38,788 nucleotides of DNA from Bacteroides sp. GTDB taxonomy: Bacteria > Bacteroidota > Bacteroidia > Bacteroidales > Muribaculaceae. The notes beneath the pieces were generated by a model. It made no database searches. It was not told the origin of the DNA and saw only the letters and a list, made by a program, of their open reading frames with translations. The stretch covers positions 1 through 38,788 of the forward strand of contig JAAVEM010000007.1 of assembly GCA_014801235.1 (NCBI GenBank). Direction: 5' to 3'. Below are positions 18,207-27,370 of this stretch, piece after piece (within the stretch, counting starts at the first letter, position 1; each line of letters begins with the position of its first letter). The position numbers and the translations under genes are program-made.

Positions 18207-19445
18207 ATGGCAACAAACATTACCGGCGCATCCGCCGCGCCATCATCACAATATCGCCTCGGGGGACCGAGAGCCTGGTGGGTGTGGATTATAGTGACAG
18301 TCTTCACCATCTATCTTTTCAACGTGCAGACAATGTTCAGCGTGGTTCAGGGCGACATCAAGAGCGCTCTCAATCTCGACGAGTATCACTTGACGCTCAT
18401 TGCGGGGACCTATACCTGGGCATTTGCCATCTTCCAGTTTTTCGGAGGCGCCTTTCTTGACTGTTTCGGCTCAAGGAAGGTTTTGATTCCTGCTTTTATC
18501 TTTGTCACGGCGGGAGTGTTTCTCTATGGTATCGCCACGAGTTATTCGATGATACTCCTGGCTCAGGTTCTTATGGCTCTCGGGGCGTGCTGCGGATTTG
18601 TCGGGGCAGGCTACGTGGGCGGGGTGTGGTTTGGCATGGCTGCCTATGGAACGATGTTTGGCTACGTTCAGGTGCTTTCATCGCTGTCGAGCGCTATCCA
18701 GCAGCCCATCACCGAGGGATTGCTGTCGCATCTGACCTATGAGAAGCTGTTTGTTTATCTGGGTTTCTTCGGCATTCTTCTGGTGGTTCTGGCGGTGCTC
18801 TATGTGCGTAATCCCGCGCCTGTCGTTTCTCATAAGAGCCCGTTCAAGGTTGTGGCAGGAAATCTCAAGCAGATAGTCAGGATGCCTCAGATGTGGATCG
18901 CGGCTCTTTGGGGGGGTATCGCTTTCGGTCTTAACCTTGCTCTTGGCGTGGTGTGGACTCCCAAGTTGTTTACTGAAGCGGGGTTTACTCTTGACAACGG
19001 CAACGTGGGGTCGGCTCTGCTTTGGCTTGGGCTCGCCGCCGGGTCATGCTTCTGGCCTAAATGGAGCGACCGGATTCACAGCCGCCGCATCCCGAGCATA
19101 ATAGGCATGCTTCTGATGGCGGCGGGGCTTGTTCTGACGGTGTATGTCAAGCTGCCGTTGTGGCTCATGTATGTGATGCTGTTTGTCATCGGTATGGGCG
19201 CAACGTCGCACATGCTTGCCTTCACGGTGGGGGGCGATGTCGCCGGCGGTCCGCTGGTGGGTACTTCAAGCGCGTTCTTAAACGGCATAATGTTTATCTT
19301 CGGGGGGATATTGCAGAACATTCCGTCGGCTCTTCACAGCCATGGGGCAAGCTTCAGGGGAATGTTTGCACCCTATGTTATAGCCGCTTTCGTAGCCCTC
19401 GTGTTTGTCTTCATACAGAAGGAGACGGCGCCTCAGAAAAACTGA
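18207..19445 (+). CDS. MFS transporter
   Basis: 412 aa, about 12 predicted TM segments; 28 bp after guaD, probably co-transcribed. Confidence 0.88.
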   Translation: MATNITGASAAPSSQYRLGGPRAWWVWIIVTVFTIYLFNVQTMFSVVQGDIKSALNLDEYHLTLIAGTYTWAFAIFQFFGGAFLDCFGSRKVLIPAFIFVTAGVFLYGIATSYSMILLAQVLMALGACCGFVGAGYVGGVWFGMAAYGTMFGYVQVLSSLSSAIQQPITEGLLSHLTYEKLFVYLGFFGILLVVLAVLYVRNPAPVVSHKSPFKVVAGNLKQIVRMPQMWIAALWGGIAFGLNLALGVVWTPKLFTEAGFTLDNGNVGSALLWLGLAAGSCFWPKWSDRIHSRRIPSIIGMLLMAAGLVLTVYVKLPLWLMYVMLFVIGMGATSHMLAFTVGGDVAGGPLVGTSSAFLNGIMFIFGGILQNIPSALHSHGASFRGMFAPYVIAAFVALVFVFIQKETAPQKN

Positions 19446-19491
19446 CATTGGCGCTCTGCTCCACTGATATCGGCGGAGCCCAAATGGCGAA

Positions 19492-19546
19492 CGCCACATT
19501 CCGGAATTTTGAGCAATGACGGGATGTGGCGCTTTTTCGCTTTTTT
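19492..19546 (+). terminator. Intrinsic terminator of the guaD-MFS unit
   Basis: CGCCACATTCCG (19492-19503) pairs with CGGGATGTGGCG (19520-19531), 12 bp with one G.U, then CTTTTTCGCTTTTTT. Confidence 0.85.
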
Positions 19547-19617
19547 ATTGCGCGGGAATGATTTATTTGTAGTAATTTCGCGCTACTCATCAGAGGGTCT
19601 ATAGTCGCAACTATATT

Positions 19618-19680
19618 GGCTGGATAAGATGTCGGGTGCGCCCGGTTGTTTTGACATCTTCTCCGGTCATTTTTGTTTTA
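19618..19680 (+). promoter_or_regulatory. Long leader hairpin plus U-rich tract upstream of a MATE gene (candidate attenuator)
   Basis: GGCTGGATAAGATGTC (19618-19633) pairs with GACATCTTCTCCGGTC (19653-19668): 15 of 16 positions pair (two G.U); followed by ATTTTTGTTTTA; MATE ATG at 19705. Confidence 0.6.
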
Positions 19681-19704
19681 TGTCAGTTTGAAAGAGTTAT
19701 TGTT

Positions 19705-21051
19705 ATGGATAATAATGAGAAAAACGGATCACGTCTTGACTACGAAAACGGGAAAATAACGCCGCTATTTTGCAAAGTGTTTTTCCCCACGTTGCTTGGA
19801 ATGATTTTCAACGCTCTGATAACGATTGTCGACGGGGTGTTTGTGGGGCGCGGAGTGGGTCCTGAAGGGATTGCCGCTGTAAATATCATCGCGCCGCTGT
19901 TTATGGTGACTACCGGAATAGGGCTGATGTTTGGCATCGGGGCGTCGGTGAGCGCAGGTATCGCCCTTGCCGCCAAGGACGGGGCTAAAGCCAACCGAAT
20001 AGTGACATCGGCATTTCTTTTTTCGACATGCGCGATAGTGGTGATGGTGGGGCTGTGCGGGGCGTTCCCCTATCAAGTGGCGGGGATGCTGGGGTGTTCC
20101 GACGTTCTCATGGATAAGGCGACTGACTACCTGCTCTTTCTCCTGATAGGACTCGTTCCGCTGATGTGGCAGAGCATAGGGATGATGGTGATACGCCTCG
20201 ACGGGTCGCCGAAATATGCGATGATGTGCAATGTGGTTCCGTCGGTCATCAATATCATTCTCGACTGGTGGTTTGTGTTTCCGCTCGGGATGGGTGTCAA
20301 GGGGGCAGCTCTCGCCACGTCGATAGCCTGCGCGCTCGGCGGATTAATGGCGGTGAGCTATTTCAGATTCTCTTACGCCCTTAAATTCACACGACGGCTG
20401 AAAGCGTTTCGCAACACGGTGTGGGCCCAGATTAAGATAGGCTCCTCGGCATTTGTGACCGAAATCGCCATGTCGATAATGATGCTGACGGGAAATGTGG
20501 TGTTCATGAAATCATTTAGCGAGAACGGCGTGGCGGCATATTCGATAGCGTGCTATCTCTTTCCACTCATCTTCATGATAAACAATGCCGTGGCTCAGTC
20601 GGCTCAACCTATAATAAGCGTGAACTATGGCAAGGGGAACCGGAAACGGGTGAAGGAGGCGCTGAAAGTGAGCCTCACGGTGGCATTCATATGCGGTTCG
20701 CTCGCAACGCTCGGAATAGGGCTTGGAGCAACCCGGATAGTGAGCCTGTTTATCGCTCCAGACTCGGAAGCGGCGCAGATAGCCATGGCGGGGTTGCCGA
20801 TTTTTTCGCTGACGGGGATTTTCTTCGCGATGAACATAGCAATGATAGGTTTTTACCAGAGCGTGGAGATGTCGATGAAAGCACTGGTTTTCACGCTGCT
20901 GCGCGGAGTGATTGTGCTCGTTCCAATGTTTTTCACGCTTGCGGCGGTGTTTCCTAAATGGGGCATGTGGGGAGCCATTCCCTCATCGGAAGCAATCACT
21001 CTCATAGTTATCCTCATAACATTCGCGGTGTCGAGAAGGAGAGGCAAATGA
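19705..21051 (+). CDS. MATE family efflux transporter
   Basis: MatE-like membrane protein; start at ATG 19705 (MDNNEKNGSRLDYENGKITPLFCKVFFPTLLGMIFNALITIVDGVFVGRGVG) is preferred over the track start 19636. Confidence 0.9.
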   Translation: MDNNEKNGSRLDYENGKITPLFCKVFFPTLLGMIFNALITIVDGVFVGRGVGPEGIAAVNIIAPLFMVTTGIGLMFGIGASVSAGIALAAKDGAKANRIVTSAFLFSTCAIVVMVGLCGAFPYQVAGMLGCSDVLMDKATDYLLFLLIGLVPLMWQSIGMMVIRLDGSPKYAMMCNVVPSVINIILDWWFVFPLGMGVKGAALATSIACALGGLMAVSYFRFSYALKFTRRLKAFRNTVWAQIKIGSSAFVTEIAMSIMMLTGNVVFMKSFSENGVAAYSIACYLFPLIFMINNAVAQSAQPIISVNYGKGNRKRVKEALKVSLTVAFICGSLATLGIGLGATRIVSLFIAPDSEAAQIAMAGLPIFSLTGIFFAMNIAMIGFYQSVEMSMKALVFTLLRGVIVLVPMFFTLAAVFPKWGMWGAIPSSEAITLIVILITFAVSRRRGK

Positions 21052-21112
21052 GGCGAACTTTTTCCGCTCTAACGAGGTTATATCCATAGAAATCATAAAT
21101 ATACCGAACAAA

Positions 21113-22144
21113 ATGGATATTAGAAAAGTAGCTTTCATGGCAATTGCCGGAGCGGGCATCATGTGCAGTTCAATTGCCGCAACCTCTTGCTCAGGGAGGT
21201 CAAACCCAACAGCCGATAGAGGAGCCGATGTCACTGCCGCTGACTCGATGAAACCCTCGTCGCCCGACAAGAAAAGAGGTCCAGGCGGATTTGCCATCGA
21301 CAAATCGGGGGACGCAACGCTCCAGTCCATGATCAAGGAGGTGGCGCCTAAATTCAAGCAGCACACCTATACGTATGCCGCCGTAGATGGAAAGGAGGGC
21401 GTGATAGAATATAATCTTTATACGCCGGAAAATATCGACAGCTCTAAAAAATATCCATTGGTGCTTTTCATCGCCGACGCGTCGACGGCAGGAAAGGATG
21501 TCAAGGTTCCGCTAACACAGGGGTATGGCGCGCTGGTGTGGGCTACCCCCGAGTCGCAGGCTAAGAATCCGTGTTACGTGCTTGTGCCTCAACTTGCCAC
21601 CGGGGCTACAAATGATGACTATCAACACTCGGCTCAGGTGGATGACCTGATGGGACTCGTGAAGAAAATCGTGGCTGAGAATCAGATTGATCCCTCGCGC
21701 CTGTATTCGACAGGACAGTCGATGGGCGGCATGATTTCAATGTATTATGACGTGGCTTATCCCGAGATGTTTGCCGCATCGGTCTTTGTCGACAGCCATT
21801 GGGACGCATCGACCTTCCCGGAACTGGTGAAGCACAAATTCGTGTGGTTCATAGCGGGCGACGGCGGCAAGGCTTATCCTAAGCTCAAACCGCTCGAAGA
21901 AGCCGCCGAGAAAGCGGAAATCGACTACACGTTCACCGAGTGGAGCGCCAAACTCCCGGAAGCGCAGCAGAATGACCTCGCTTCAGCCATGCTGGAAAAG
22001 GGGGCGCCGATAAATATATTCGAATTTGAGACCGGGTCGGTGTTGCCTGAAGGGATGACAAAGGGGATTGACCACATGTATTCCTTTGACTACGCCTACA
22101 AAATTTCATCAGTTAGGGACTGGCTTTTCAAGCAAACCAAGTAA
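21113..22144 (+). CDS. Alpha/beta hydrolase (prolyl oligopeptidase/esterase-like), predicted lipoprotein
   Basis: 343 aa; lipobox-like AATSC; nucleophile-elbow-like STGQSMGGMIS; C-terminal His region KGIDHMYSFD. Confidence 0.82.
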   Translation: MDIRKVAFMAIAGAGIMCSSIAATSCSGRSNPTADRGADVTAADSMKPSSPDKKRGPGGFAIDKSGDATLQSMIKEVAPKFKQHTYTYAAVDGKEGVIEYNLYTPENIDSSKKYPLVLFIADASTAGKDVKVPLTQGYGALVWATPESQAKNPCYVLVPQLATGATNDDYQHSAQVDDLMGLVKKIVAENQIDPSRLYSTGQSMGGMISMYYDVAYPEMFAASVFVDSHWDASTFPELVKHKFVWFIAGDGGKAYPKLKPLEEAAEKAEIDYTFTEWSAKLPEAQQNDLASAMLEKGAPINIFEFETGSVLPEGMTKGIDHMYSFDYAYKISSVRDWLFKQTK

Positions 22145-22148
22145 ATAA

Positions 22149-23513
22149 ATGCCGGGAACGAAGCTTTCGATAAAGAAATATGTCGCAGTCATCGCCATCC
22201 TGCTTGTGCTGGTGATGACTGTGCTTGACGTGACGCTTGTCAACGTTGCGTTGCCTGTGATGGCGTCGTCATTGGGCGTGTCGGACTCTAACGTGGTTTG
22301 GGTGGTCACCATCTATCAGCTTGTCATCACCATGCTGCTTCTGCCGGTTTCCTCCTATGGCGACCTGCACAGCTACAAGCGGTCGTTTCTGGTAGGTGTC
22401 GCCATTTTTATCGTTGCGTCGGCGCTCTGCGCGGCAGCGGGCAACTTCACGATGATTCTCGTGGCAAGAGCCATTCAAGGCGTTGGCGCCGCCTGCGTGA
22501 TGGGGGTGAACATCGCATTGACACGCATGATTTATCCCCGGGAGATACTCGGGCGGGGACTCGCCCTGAACGCGATGGTGATAGCTGTAGCGACGGCTTC
22601 GGGACCTACTCTCGCGGGACTCATTCTGTCGGCGGCTTCGTGGCACTGGCTTTTTCTGATCAATGTCCCGTTTGGAATCATGGCTTTCGTGATCGGCTAC
22701 AAACTTCTGCCTAACAACCGGGAGAAGGAGCACAAGGAGAGATTTGACCGCCGCGGAGCCGTGGAAAACGCCATAACATTCGGTCTTATTTTCTATGCCC
22801 TCGGCAATTTCGCAAGAAAAGGGGATGTGGCGACAAGCGTGATACTGCTCGCCGTAGGACTGGGAACAGGATATTTCTACATACGCCGCCAAACGCGCAA
22901 GACGGAGCCGATGTTTCCGGTGGATCTGTTCAGAATCAAACTGTACACACTGAGCATCTGTACCTCGGTGTGCTCGTTTTTCGCCCAGAATCTCGCCATG
23001 ATTTCTCTTCCATTCCTGTTTCTCAGCGGGATGGGATATTCAGAAATCACCACAGGACTGCTGATGACTCCCTGGCCGCTCGCCACAATGATTGTTTCGC
23101 CAATTGCCGCCCGATTTGTGGAAAAGCATAATCCGGGGAAAACTGCCGCAGCAGGAATGGCTTTCTACGGGGCGGGGCTTATCTTGCTTCTGATGCTGCC
23201 CCACGGAGCGGGGGAATGGGACGTGGCGTGGCGAATGGTCATCTGCGGAATAGGATTCGGAATGTTTCAGACGCCTAATAATATAGTGATGGTCGGGGCG
23301 ACTCCGCCTCATCGCACAGGGGGCGCCGGCGGAATGCAGGGGACGGCGCGACTGACGGGACAGACTCTCGGAGCAACCGCCGTTACGCTCATATTCGCCT
23401 TGATTCCATCAAATGTGTCGGCGGTACACATTTGCCTGTTAACGGCACTGGCGTTTGCAGTTCTTGCAGGCGTTTTCAGCCTCAGCCGCAAAGTGGTTCC
23501 CATAACAAAATGA
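22149..23513 (+). CDS. MFS transporter, DHA2/EmrB-QacA-like
   Basis: 454 aa, about 14 TM segments; DVTLVNVALPVMASSLGVSDSNVVWVVTIYQL, GLALNAMVIAVATASGPTLAGLI. Confidence 0.9.
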   Translation: MPGTKLSIKKYVAVIAILLVLVMTVLDVTLVNVALPVMASSLGVSDSNVVWVVTIYQLVITMLLLPVSSYGDLHSYKRSFLVGVAIFIVASALCAAAGNFTMILVARAIQGVGAACVMGVNIALTRMIYPREILGRGLALNAMVIAVATASGPTLAGLILSAASWHWLFLINVPFGIMAFVIGYKLLPNNREKEHKERFDRRGAVENAITFGLIFYALGNFARKGDVATSVILLAVGLGTGYFYIRRQTRKTEPMFPVDLFRIKLYTLSICTSVCSFFAQNLAMISLPFLFLSGMGYSEITTGLLMTPWPLATMIVSPIAARFVEKHNPGKTAAAGMAFYGAGLILLLMLPHGAGEWDVAWRMVICGIGFGMFQTPNNIVMVGATPPHRTGGAGGMQGTARLTGQTLGATAVTLIFALIPSNVSAVHICLLTALAFAVLAGVFSLSRKVVPITK

Positions 23514-23521
23514 GCGGGCGG

Positions 23522-23552
23522 TTGCACATTCTGATTATTCTTTATAACTTTG
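23522..23552 (+). promoter_or_regulatory. Bacteroidetes-type promoter of the Bcr/CflA-like gene
   Basis: TTG (23522-23524), N20, TAACTTTG (23545-23552). Confidence 0.65.
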
Positions 23553-23646
23553 CACCCCTGAAAGCCACCAGATTCAAGGAATCGTGTGTACAAGAGCTTG
23601 TTGAGCAATTTCTCGACAGGCTTTATTTATTTTGAATTAAACGATT

Positions 23647-24822
23647 ATGGGAACTGTTTATAACCGCCGCTATTTATTTTATCTATTCATTTTCCTTGGC
23701 GCTCTATCGGCTTTTCCGCCGCTTGTGACTGACATGTATCTGCCGGCTCTCCCGGCGATGGCTGCCGACTTCAATGCGTCGCCCTCGGGCATTCAGATGG
23801 GGCTCGCAATGTGCATAATAGGGCTCGCCACGGGGCAATTGTTTTTCGGACCGCTCAGCGACAAGTTCGGGCGGCGTCCGGTGATAGGCGCTTCGCTGGT
23901 GATGTTTCTTGCGGCGACACTTGCGTGCATTCTCTCCGCCAGCATAGAATGGTTCAACATATGCCGCTTTTTCCAAGGGCTCGCGGGAGCCGGCGGGGTG
24001 GTGCTGTCGCGCTCGATAGCCACGGACTGCTATTCGGGGAGGGAGCTCGCTAAAACCCTCGCCATAATCGGCGCTATAAACGGGATAGCGCCGGTGACAG
24101 CTCCGGTCATAGGGGGATTGTTTTCCGAATCGATAGGCTGGAAAGGTATATTCTGCATATTGCTCGCCATCGGGGCGGCGCTTATACTGATGTATATGCC
24201 ATTGAAGGAGTCGCACCCGAAGGAGAAGCATTACACGGGGAATCTGTGGAACCTGGTGAAGCAATCGTCGCTGCTGCTCAAAAAACGGTCTTATATGCTT
24301 TATGTGGCGCTTTTCGGGCTGTCGAACGGCGTTTTATTCGGCTATATTTCGTCGGCGTCCTTTATATTGCAGAATGATTTCGGACTGTCGGAGCTGATGT
24401 TTGGAATCGTGTTTGCGGTCAATTCGCTCGGAATAGGCATAGGATCGGCAATATCTTTGAAGTTCAAGAATCTGACTCTCGCCATCCGCTTCGGAGCCTT
24501 CGGGATGCTTTTCTGCGCCATAGCAATGCTCGTGTGTTTTTATGCAAAGGCGGGATTTGCGGGATATGAAGTGTTTGCTTTCATGACCCTCTTTTCGCTG
24601 GGACTCGTGTTTCCCTCCACTACCACCATGGCGATGACCGAGGGGAAGGTGATGATTGGCTGGGCTTCGGCTATAATCGGGGCTACCGGCTTCCTTTTCG
24701 GAGGGGTGGTGACGCCGCTGGTGGGGATGGGATGCATACAGCTGTCGACCTACACCACGCTCATCATCTGCTCGGGGCTTACCGTCATTCTGTCACTGAT
24801 AAAGCCTGCGGGCGGAAATTGA
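23647..24822 (+). CDS. Bcr/CflA family multidrug efflux MFS transporter
   Basis: 391 aa; LGALSAFPPLVTDMYLPALPAMAADFN, GQLFFGPLSDKFGRRPVIGASL. Confidence 0.9.
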   Translation: MGTVYNRRYLFYLFIFLGALSAFPPLVTDMYLPALPAMAADFNASPSGIQMGLAMCIIGLATGQLFFGPLSDKFGRRPVIGASLVMFLAATLACILSASIEWFNICRFFQGLAGAGGVVLSRSIATDCYSGRELAKTLAIIGAINGIAPVTAPVIGGLFSESIGWKGIFCILLAIGAALILMYMPLKESHPKEKHYTGNLWNLVKQSSLLLKKRSYMLYVALFGLSNGVLFGYISSASFILQNDFGLSELMFGIVFAVNSLGIGIGSAISLKFKNLTLAIRFGAFGMLFCAIAMLVCFYAKAGFAGYEVFAFMTLFSLGLVFPSTTTMAMTEGKVMIGWASAIIGATGFLFGGVVTPLVGMGCIQLSTYTTLIICSGLTVILSLIKPAGGN

Positions 24823-24959
24823 CACGCCTCTCCCCCAGCCCGCTCAGGCTTCATTAAATTTTTTTAAGAAAAACACCGCTAAACAATCGGAAGCCAGGCA
24901 TTGTTACAATTGTGTTACATAATTAATATACACACAATTAAAACAACACAAACACACGT

Positions 24960-25526
24960 ATGAGAAGCATTACAACATTTGATCTTCAGTATGCCCACCG
25001 TTTCTACGGATTCAAGGGCGAGGCACAGTACCTTCACGGCCACACAGGAATCATGACCATAGAAGTGGAAGATACCGTAAATGAAGGAGTGAACATGGTC
25101 TTCCCATGCAATGAAATCAGAAAGACAGCATGGAATGTGTTGCAGAATTTTGACCACGCGCTTGTTCTTAGAGAAGATGACCCGCTGCTGCCGGCAATAC
25201 TCGGAGTGTATGAGAAGCAGGGTATTTTGAACGGACATCCTCAGAACACGATGAAGGGTGCGGCTTTTAAGACAGAACTTGCAACTGCCTATCCCGACGC
25301 ACGCCTCGTTGTCACGAAAGAGACCATGACTGTGGAAGGCATGATAAAAATAGTCTATGACTTGCTGAAAGATAAGCTAAATATCGCTAAAATCACGTTT
25401 ACGAGCGGAGTGAACGCCGCTTCGATGGACTTTGAGACGCATAACAACATCGACCGTTGCCCGCTGTGCGGAATAGCGCTGAACGAGAATGGCGTATGCC
25501 CGAAATGCGGATATAAAAAACCGTAA
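24960..25526 (+). CDS. QueD/6-pyruvoyl-tetrahydropterin synthase-like protein with C-terminal zinc ribbon
   Basis: 188 aa; YAHRF and LHGH zinc-ligand motifs and FDHALVL; C-terminal CPLCGIALNENGVCPKCG. Confidence 0.8.
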   Translation: MRSITTFDLQYAHRFYGFKGEAQYLHGHTGIMTIEVEDTVNEGVNMVFPCNEIRKTAWNVLQNFDHALVLREDDPLLPAILGVYEKQGILNGHPQNTMKGAAFKTELATAYPDARLVVTKETMTVEGMIKIVYDLLKDKLNIAKITFTSGVNAASMDFETHNNIDRCPLCGIALNENGVCPKCGYKKP

Positions 25527-25561
25527 GCGCAACATCGCCCACAGTATTTCGAAATAAATAC

Positions 25562-25608
25562 ATACCACCATCGAGGAATTATACCACCTCGATGGTGGTA
25601 TAATTTTT
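25562..25608 (+). terminator. Terminator-like hairpin downstream of the QueD-like gene
   Basis: ATACCACCATCGAGG (25562-25576) pairs perfectly with CCTCGATGGTGGTAT (25587-25601), then AATTTTT. Confidence 0.75.
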
Positions 25609-25632
25609 GGGAGCAGAGGGGGATAAAAGGAG

Positions 25633-25667
25633 AACGCCACTGAAATCGGATTGATTTCAGTGGCGTT
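25633..25667 (-). terminator. Terminator of tRNA-Lys (minus strand)
   Basis: AACGCCACTGAAATC / GATTTCAGTGGCGTT perfect 15-bp stem, 5-nt loop; minus strand continues CTCCTTTTATCC. Confidence 0.75.
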
Positions 25668-25678
25668 GCTTGGTCTTG

Positions 25679-25751
25679 TGACCCCGGAGAGGCTCGAACT
25701 CTCGACCCAATGATTAAGAGTCATTTGCTCTACCAACTGAGCTACGGAGTC
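25679..25751 (-). tRNA. tRNA-Lys (anticodon CTT)
   Basis: Minus strand GACTCCGTAGCTCAGTTGGTAGAGCAAATGACTCTTAATCATTGGGTCGAGAGTTCGAGCCTCTCCGGGGTCA: cloverleaf, anticodon loop CTCTTAA, discriminator A, CCA not encoded. Confidence 0.96.
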
Positions 25752-25944
25752 ATTTTGGATTTGCGATGCAAAGGTAAGTAGTTTTTTGGTTACAGCCAAA
25801 TTTTTTGCAACATTTTTATCTTTTCCCGAATGATTTTAGGGCAATTTCACCTATACGGGGGCTTTTATCGGTTATTTTCCGTAATTTTGCACTTCTTTTT
25901 CATCACCGCAGGGGTGAGATTTTTTTAAAGCAAATATTGTTGAA

Positions 25945-27282
25945 ATGAAGTTTTCTGACTACAAAGACCATTACATAGCTTTGATCAAGCTGGGGGCTCC
26001 GATATTGGTGGGGCAACTCGGGATGATTGTTGTCGCCTTTGCCGACAATATCATGGTGGGGCGTTATTCGACCGAAGCTCTCGCCTCGGCGTCGTTTGTC
26101 AACAATGTGTTCAACACTGCGATGTTTTCCTGTATAGGTTTTACCTACGGTCTTACGCCGCTGATCGGGGCGATGTTCTCTCAGGAGAGGTATGGCAAAA
26201 TAGGGGCTTTAATCCGCAACGGCATTCTCGTGAACTTTATTTTCGCTCTGGCGATCACCGCCGTCATGGGTATATTGTGGTTCAACATCGACCGTCTTGG
26301 TCAGCCCGAGGAGCTTCTTCCGCTAATCCGCCCCTATTATCTGCTGGTTCTTGCGGGAATTATCCCCACGGCTCTTTTCAATGTTTTCGCCCAATGGCTT
26401 TTCGCGATAAACAACACTTCGCTGCCGATGTGGATAATACTTGGCTCCAACGCGGTGAATATCATCGGCAACTATCTGCTCATTTATGGAAACATGGGGT
26501 GTCCTGAAATGGGGCTTTCCGGAGCCGGCGTGAGCACGTTGACGGCGCGTTTTATGACGCTCGCCGTCGTGATTCTGTTTTTCATTTTTGACCGCAGGTT
26601 CCGCCATTACCGAGATGGATTCAGCGAGTCGCGCATTGACGGGCGAAACCTGAGCCAGGTGTTCCGCACCTCCTGGCCGGTGGCATTGCAGATGTCGCTT
26701 GAGTCGGGGTCGTTCTCGTTTGCCGCCGTGATGGCGGGGTGGCTTGGCGCCGTGAGCCTTGCCGCTTTTCAAATCATCGTGATAACCGGAACGCTTGGAT
26801 TCTGTGTCTACTACAGCCTGGGCAGCGCGGTGTCGGTGCTTGTTTCCAACCGGGCGGGGCTAAGCGACAATGCGGGAATGAGACGGGTAGCGTTTGCGGG
26901 ATATCATCTGATGCTGACGCTTGCCACAATTTCGTCGCTCGTCTTCATTGTGTTTGAACGGAGCATGATCCACGCTTTCACTGAAGATGCCGAGGTTATA
27001 GCAGTGACCGTCACCCTTATAGTTCCACTGGTGCTCTATCAGCTCGGCGACGCTACCCAGATAAACTTTGCCAACGCCCTGCGCGGGACATCAAACGTGT
27101 TGCCGATGACCTGGATAGCGTTCGTGAGCTATGTCGTGGTTGGGGTTCCCGCCACCTATCTTCTCGGCTTCCCGATGAAGCTCGGCATTTTCGGCATAAT
27201 ACTGAGTTTCTCAGCAAGCCTGTTTCTCGCAGCGGGACTATTTCTCTACTTTTTCCTGAAATCGACGAGGAAAAAAGCTTGA
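25945..27282 (+). CDS. MATE family efflux transporter (NorM-like)
   Basis: 445 aa; LIKLGAPILVGQLGMIVVAFADNIMVGRYSTEALASASFVNNVFN. Confidence 0.92.
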   Translation: MKFSDYKDHYIALIKLGAPILVGQLGMIVVAFADNIMVGRYSTEALASASFVNNVFNTAMFSCIGFTYGLTPLIGAMFSQERYGKIGALIRNGILVNFIFALAITAVMGILWFNIDRLGQPEELLPLIRPYYLLVLAGIIPTALFNVFAQWLFAINNTSLPMWIILGSNAVNIIGNYLLIYGNMGCPEMGLSGAGVSTLTARFMTLAVVILFFIFDRRFRHYRDGFSESRIDGRNLSQVFRTSWPVALQMSLESGSFSFAAVMAGWLGAVSLAAFQIIVITGTLGFCVYYSLGSAVSVLVSNRAGLSDNAGMRRVAFAGYHLMLTLATISSLVFIVFERSMIHAFTEDAEVIAVTVTLIVPLVLYQLGDATQINFANALRGTSNVLPMTWIAFVSYVVVGVPATYLLGFPMKLGIFGIILSFSASLFLAAGLFLYFFLKSTRKKA

Positions 27283-27370
27283 GCCGAGGAAATAATCGCG
27301 CCACATCAACGATATTCCGATATTTCTTTATATATTTGCCAATATAACTTAGCCTATAAATATCATCAAT

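Noticed and set aside
19618-19680. Named riboswitch upstream of the MATE gene (guanidine, purine, preQ1, fluoride)
   Set aside because: I could not match conserved core motifs of any of these classes by eye, so it is reported only as a structured leader.
24905-24935. TGTTACAATTGTGTTACA upstream of the QueD-like gene as a transcription-factor operator
   Set aside because: Short AT-rich direct repeat with a central ACAATTGT palindrome; too little information without orthologous promoters.
25679-25751. tRNA-Lys as an integration site for a mobile element
   Set aside because: No integrase, no duplicated tRNA 3' end seen nearby, and flanking genes look chromosomal.
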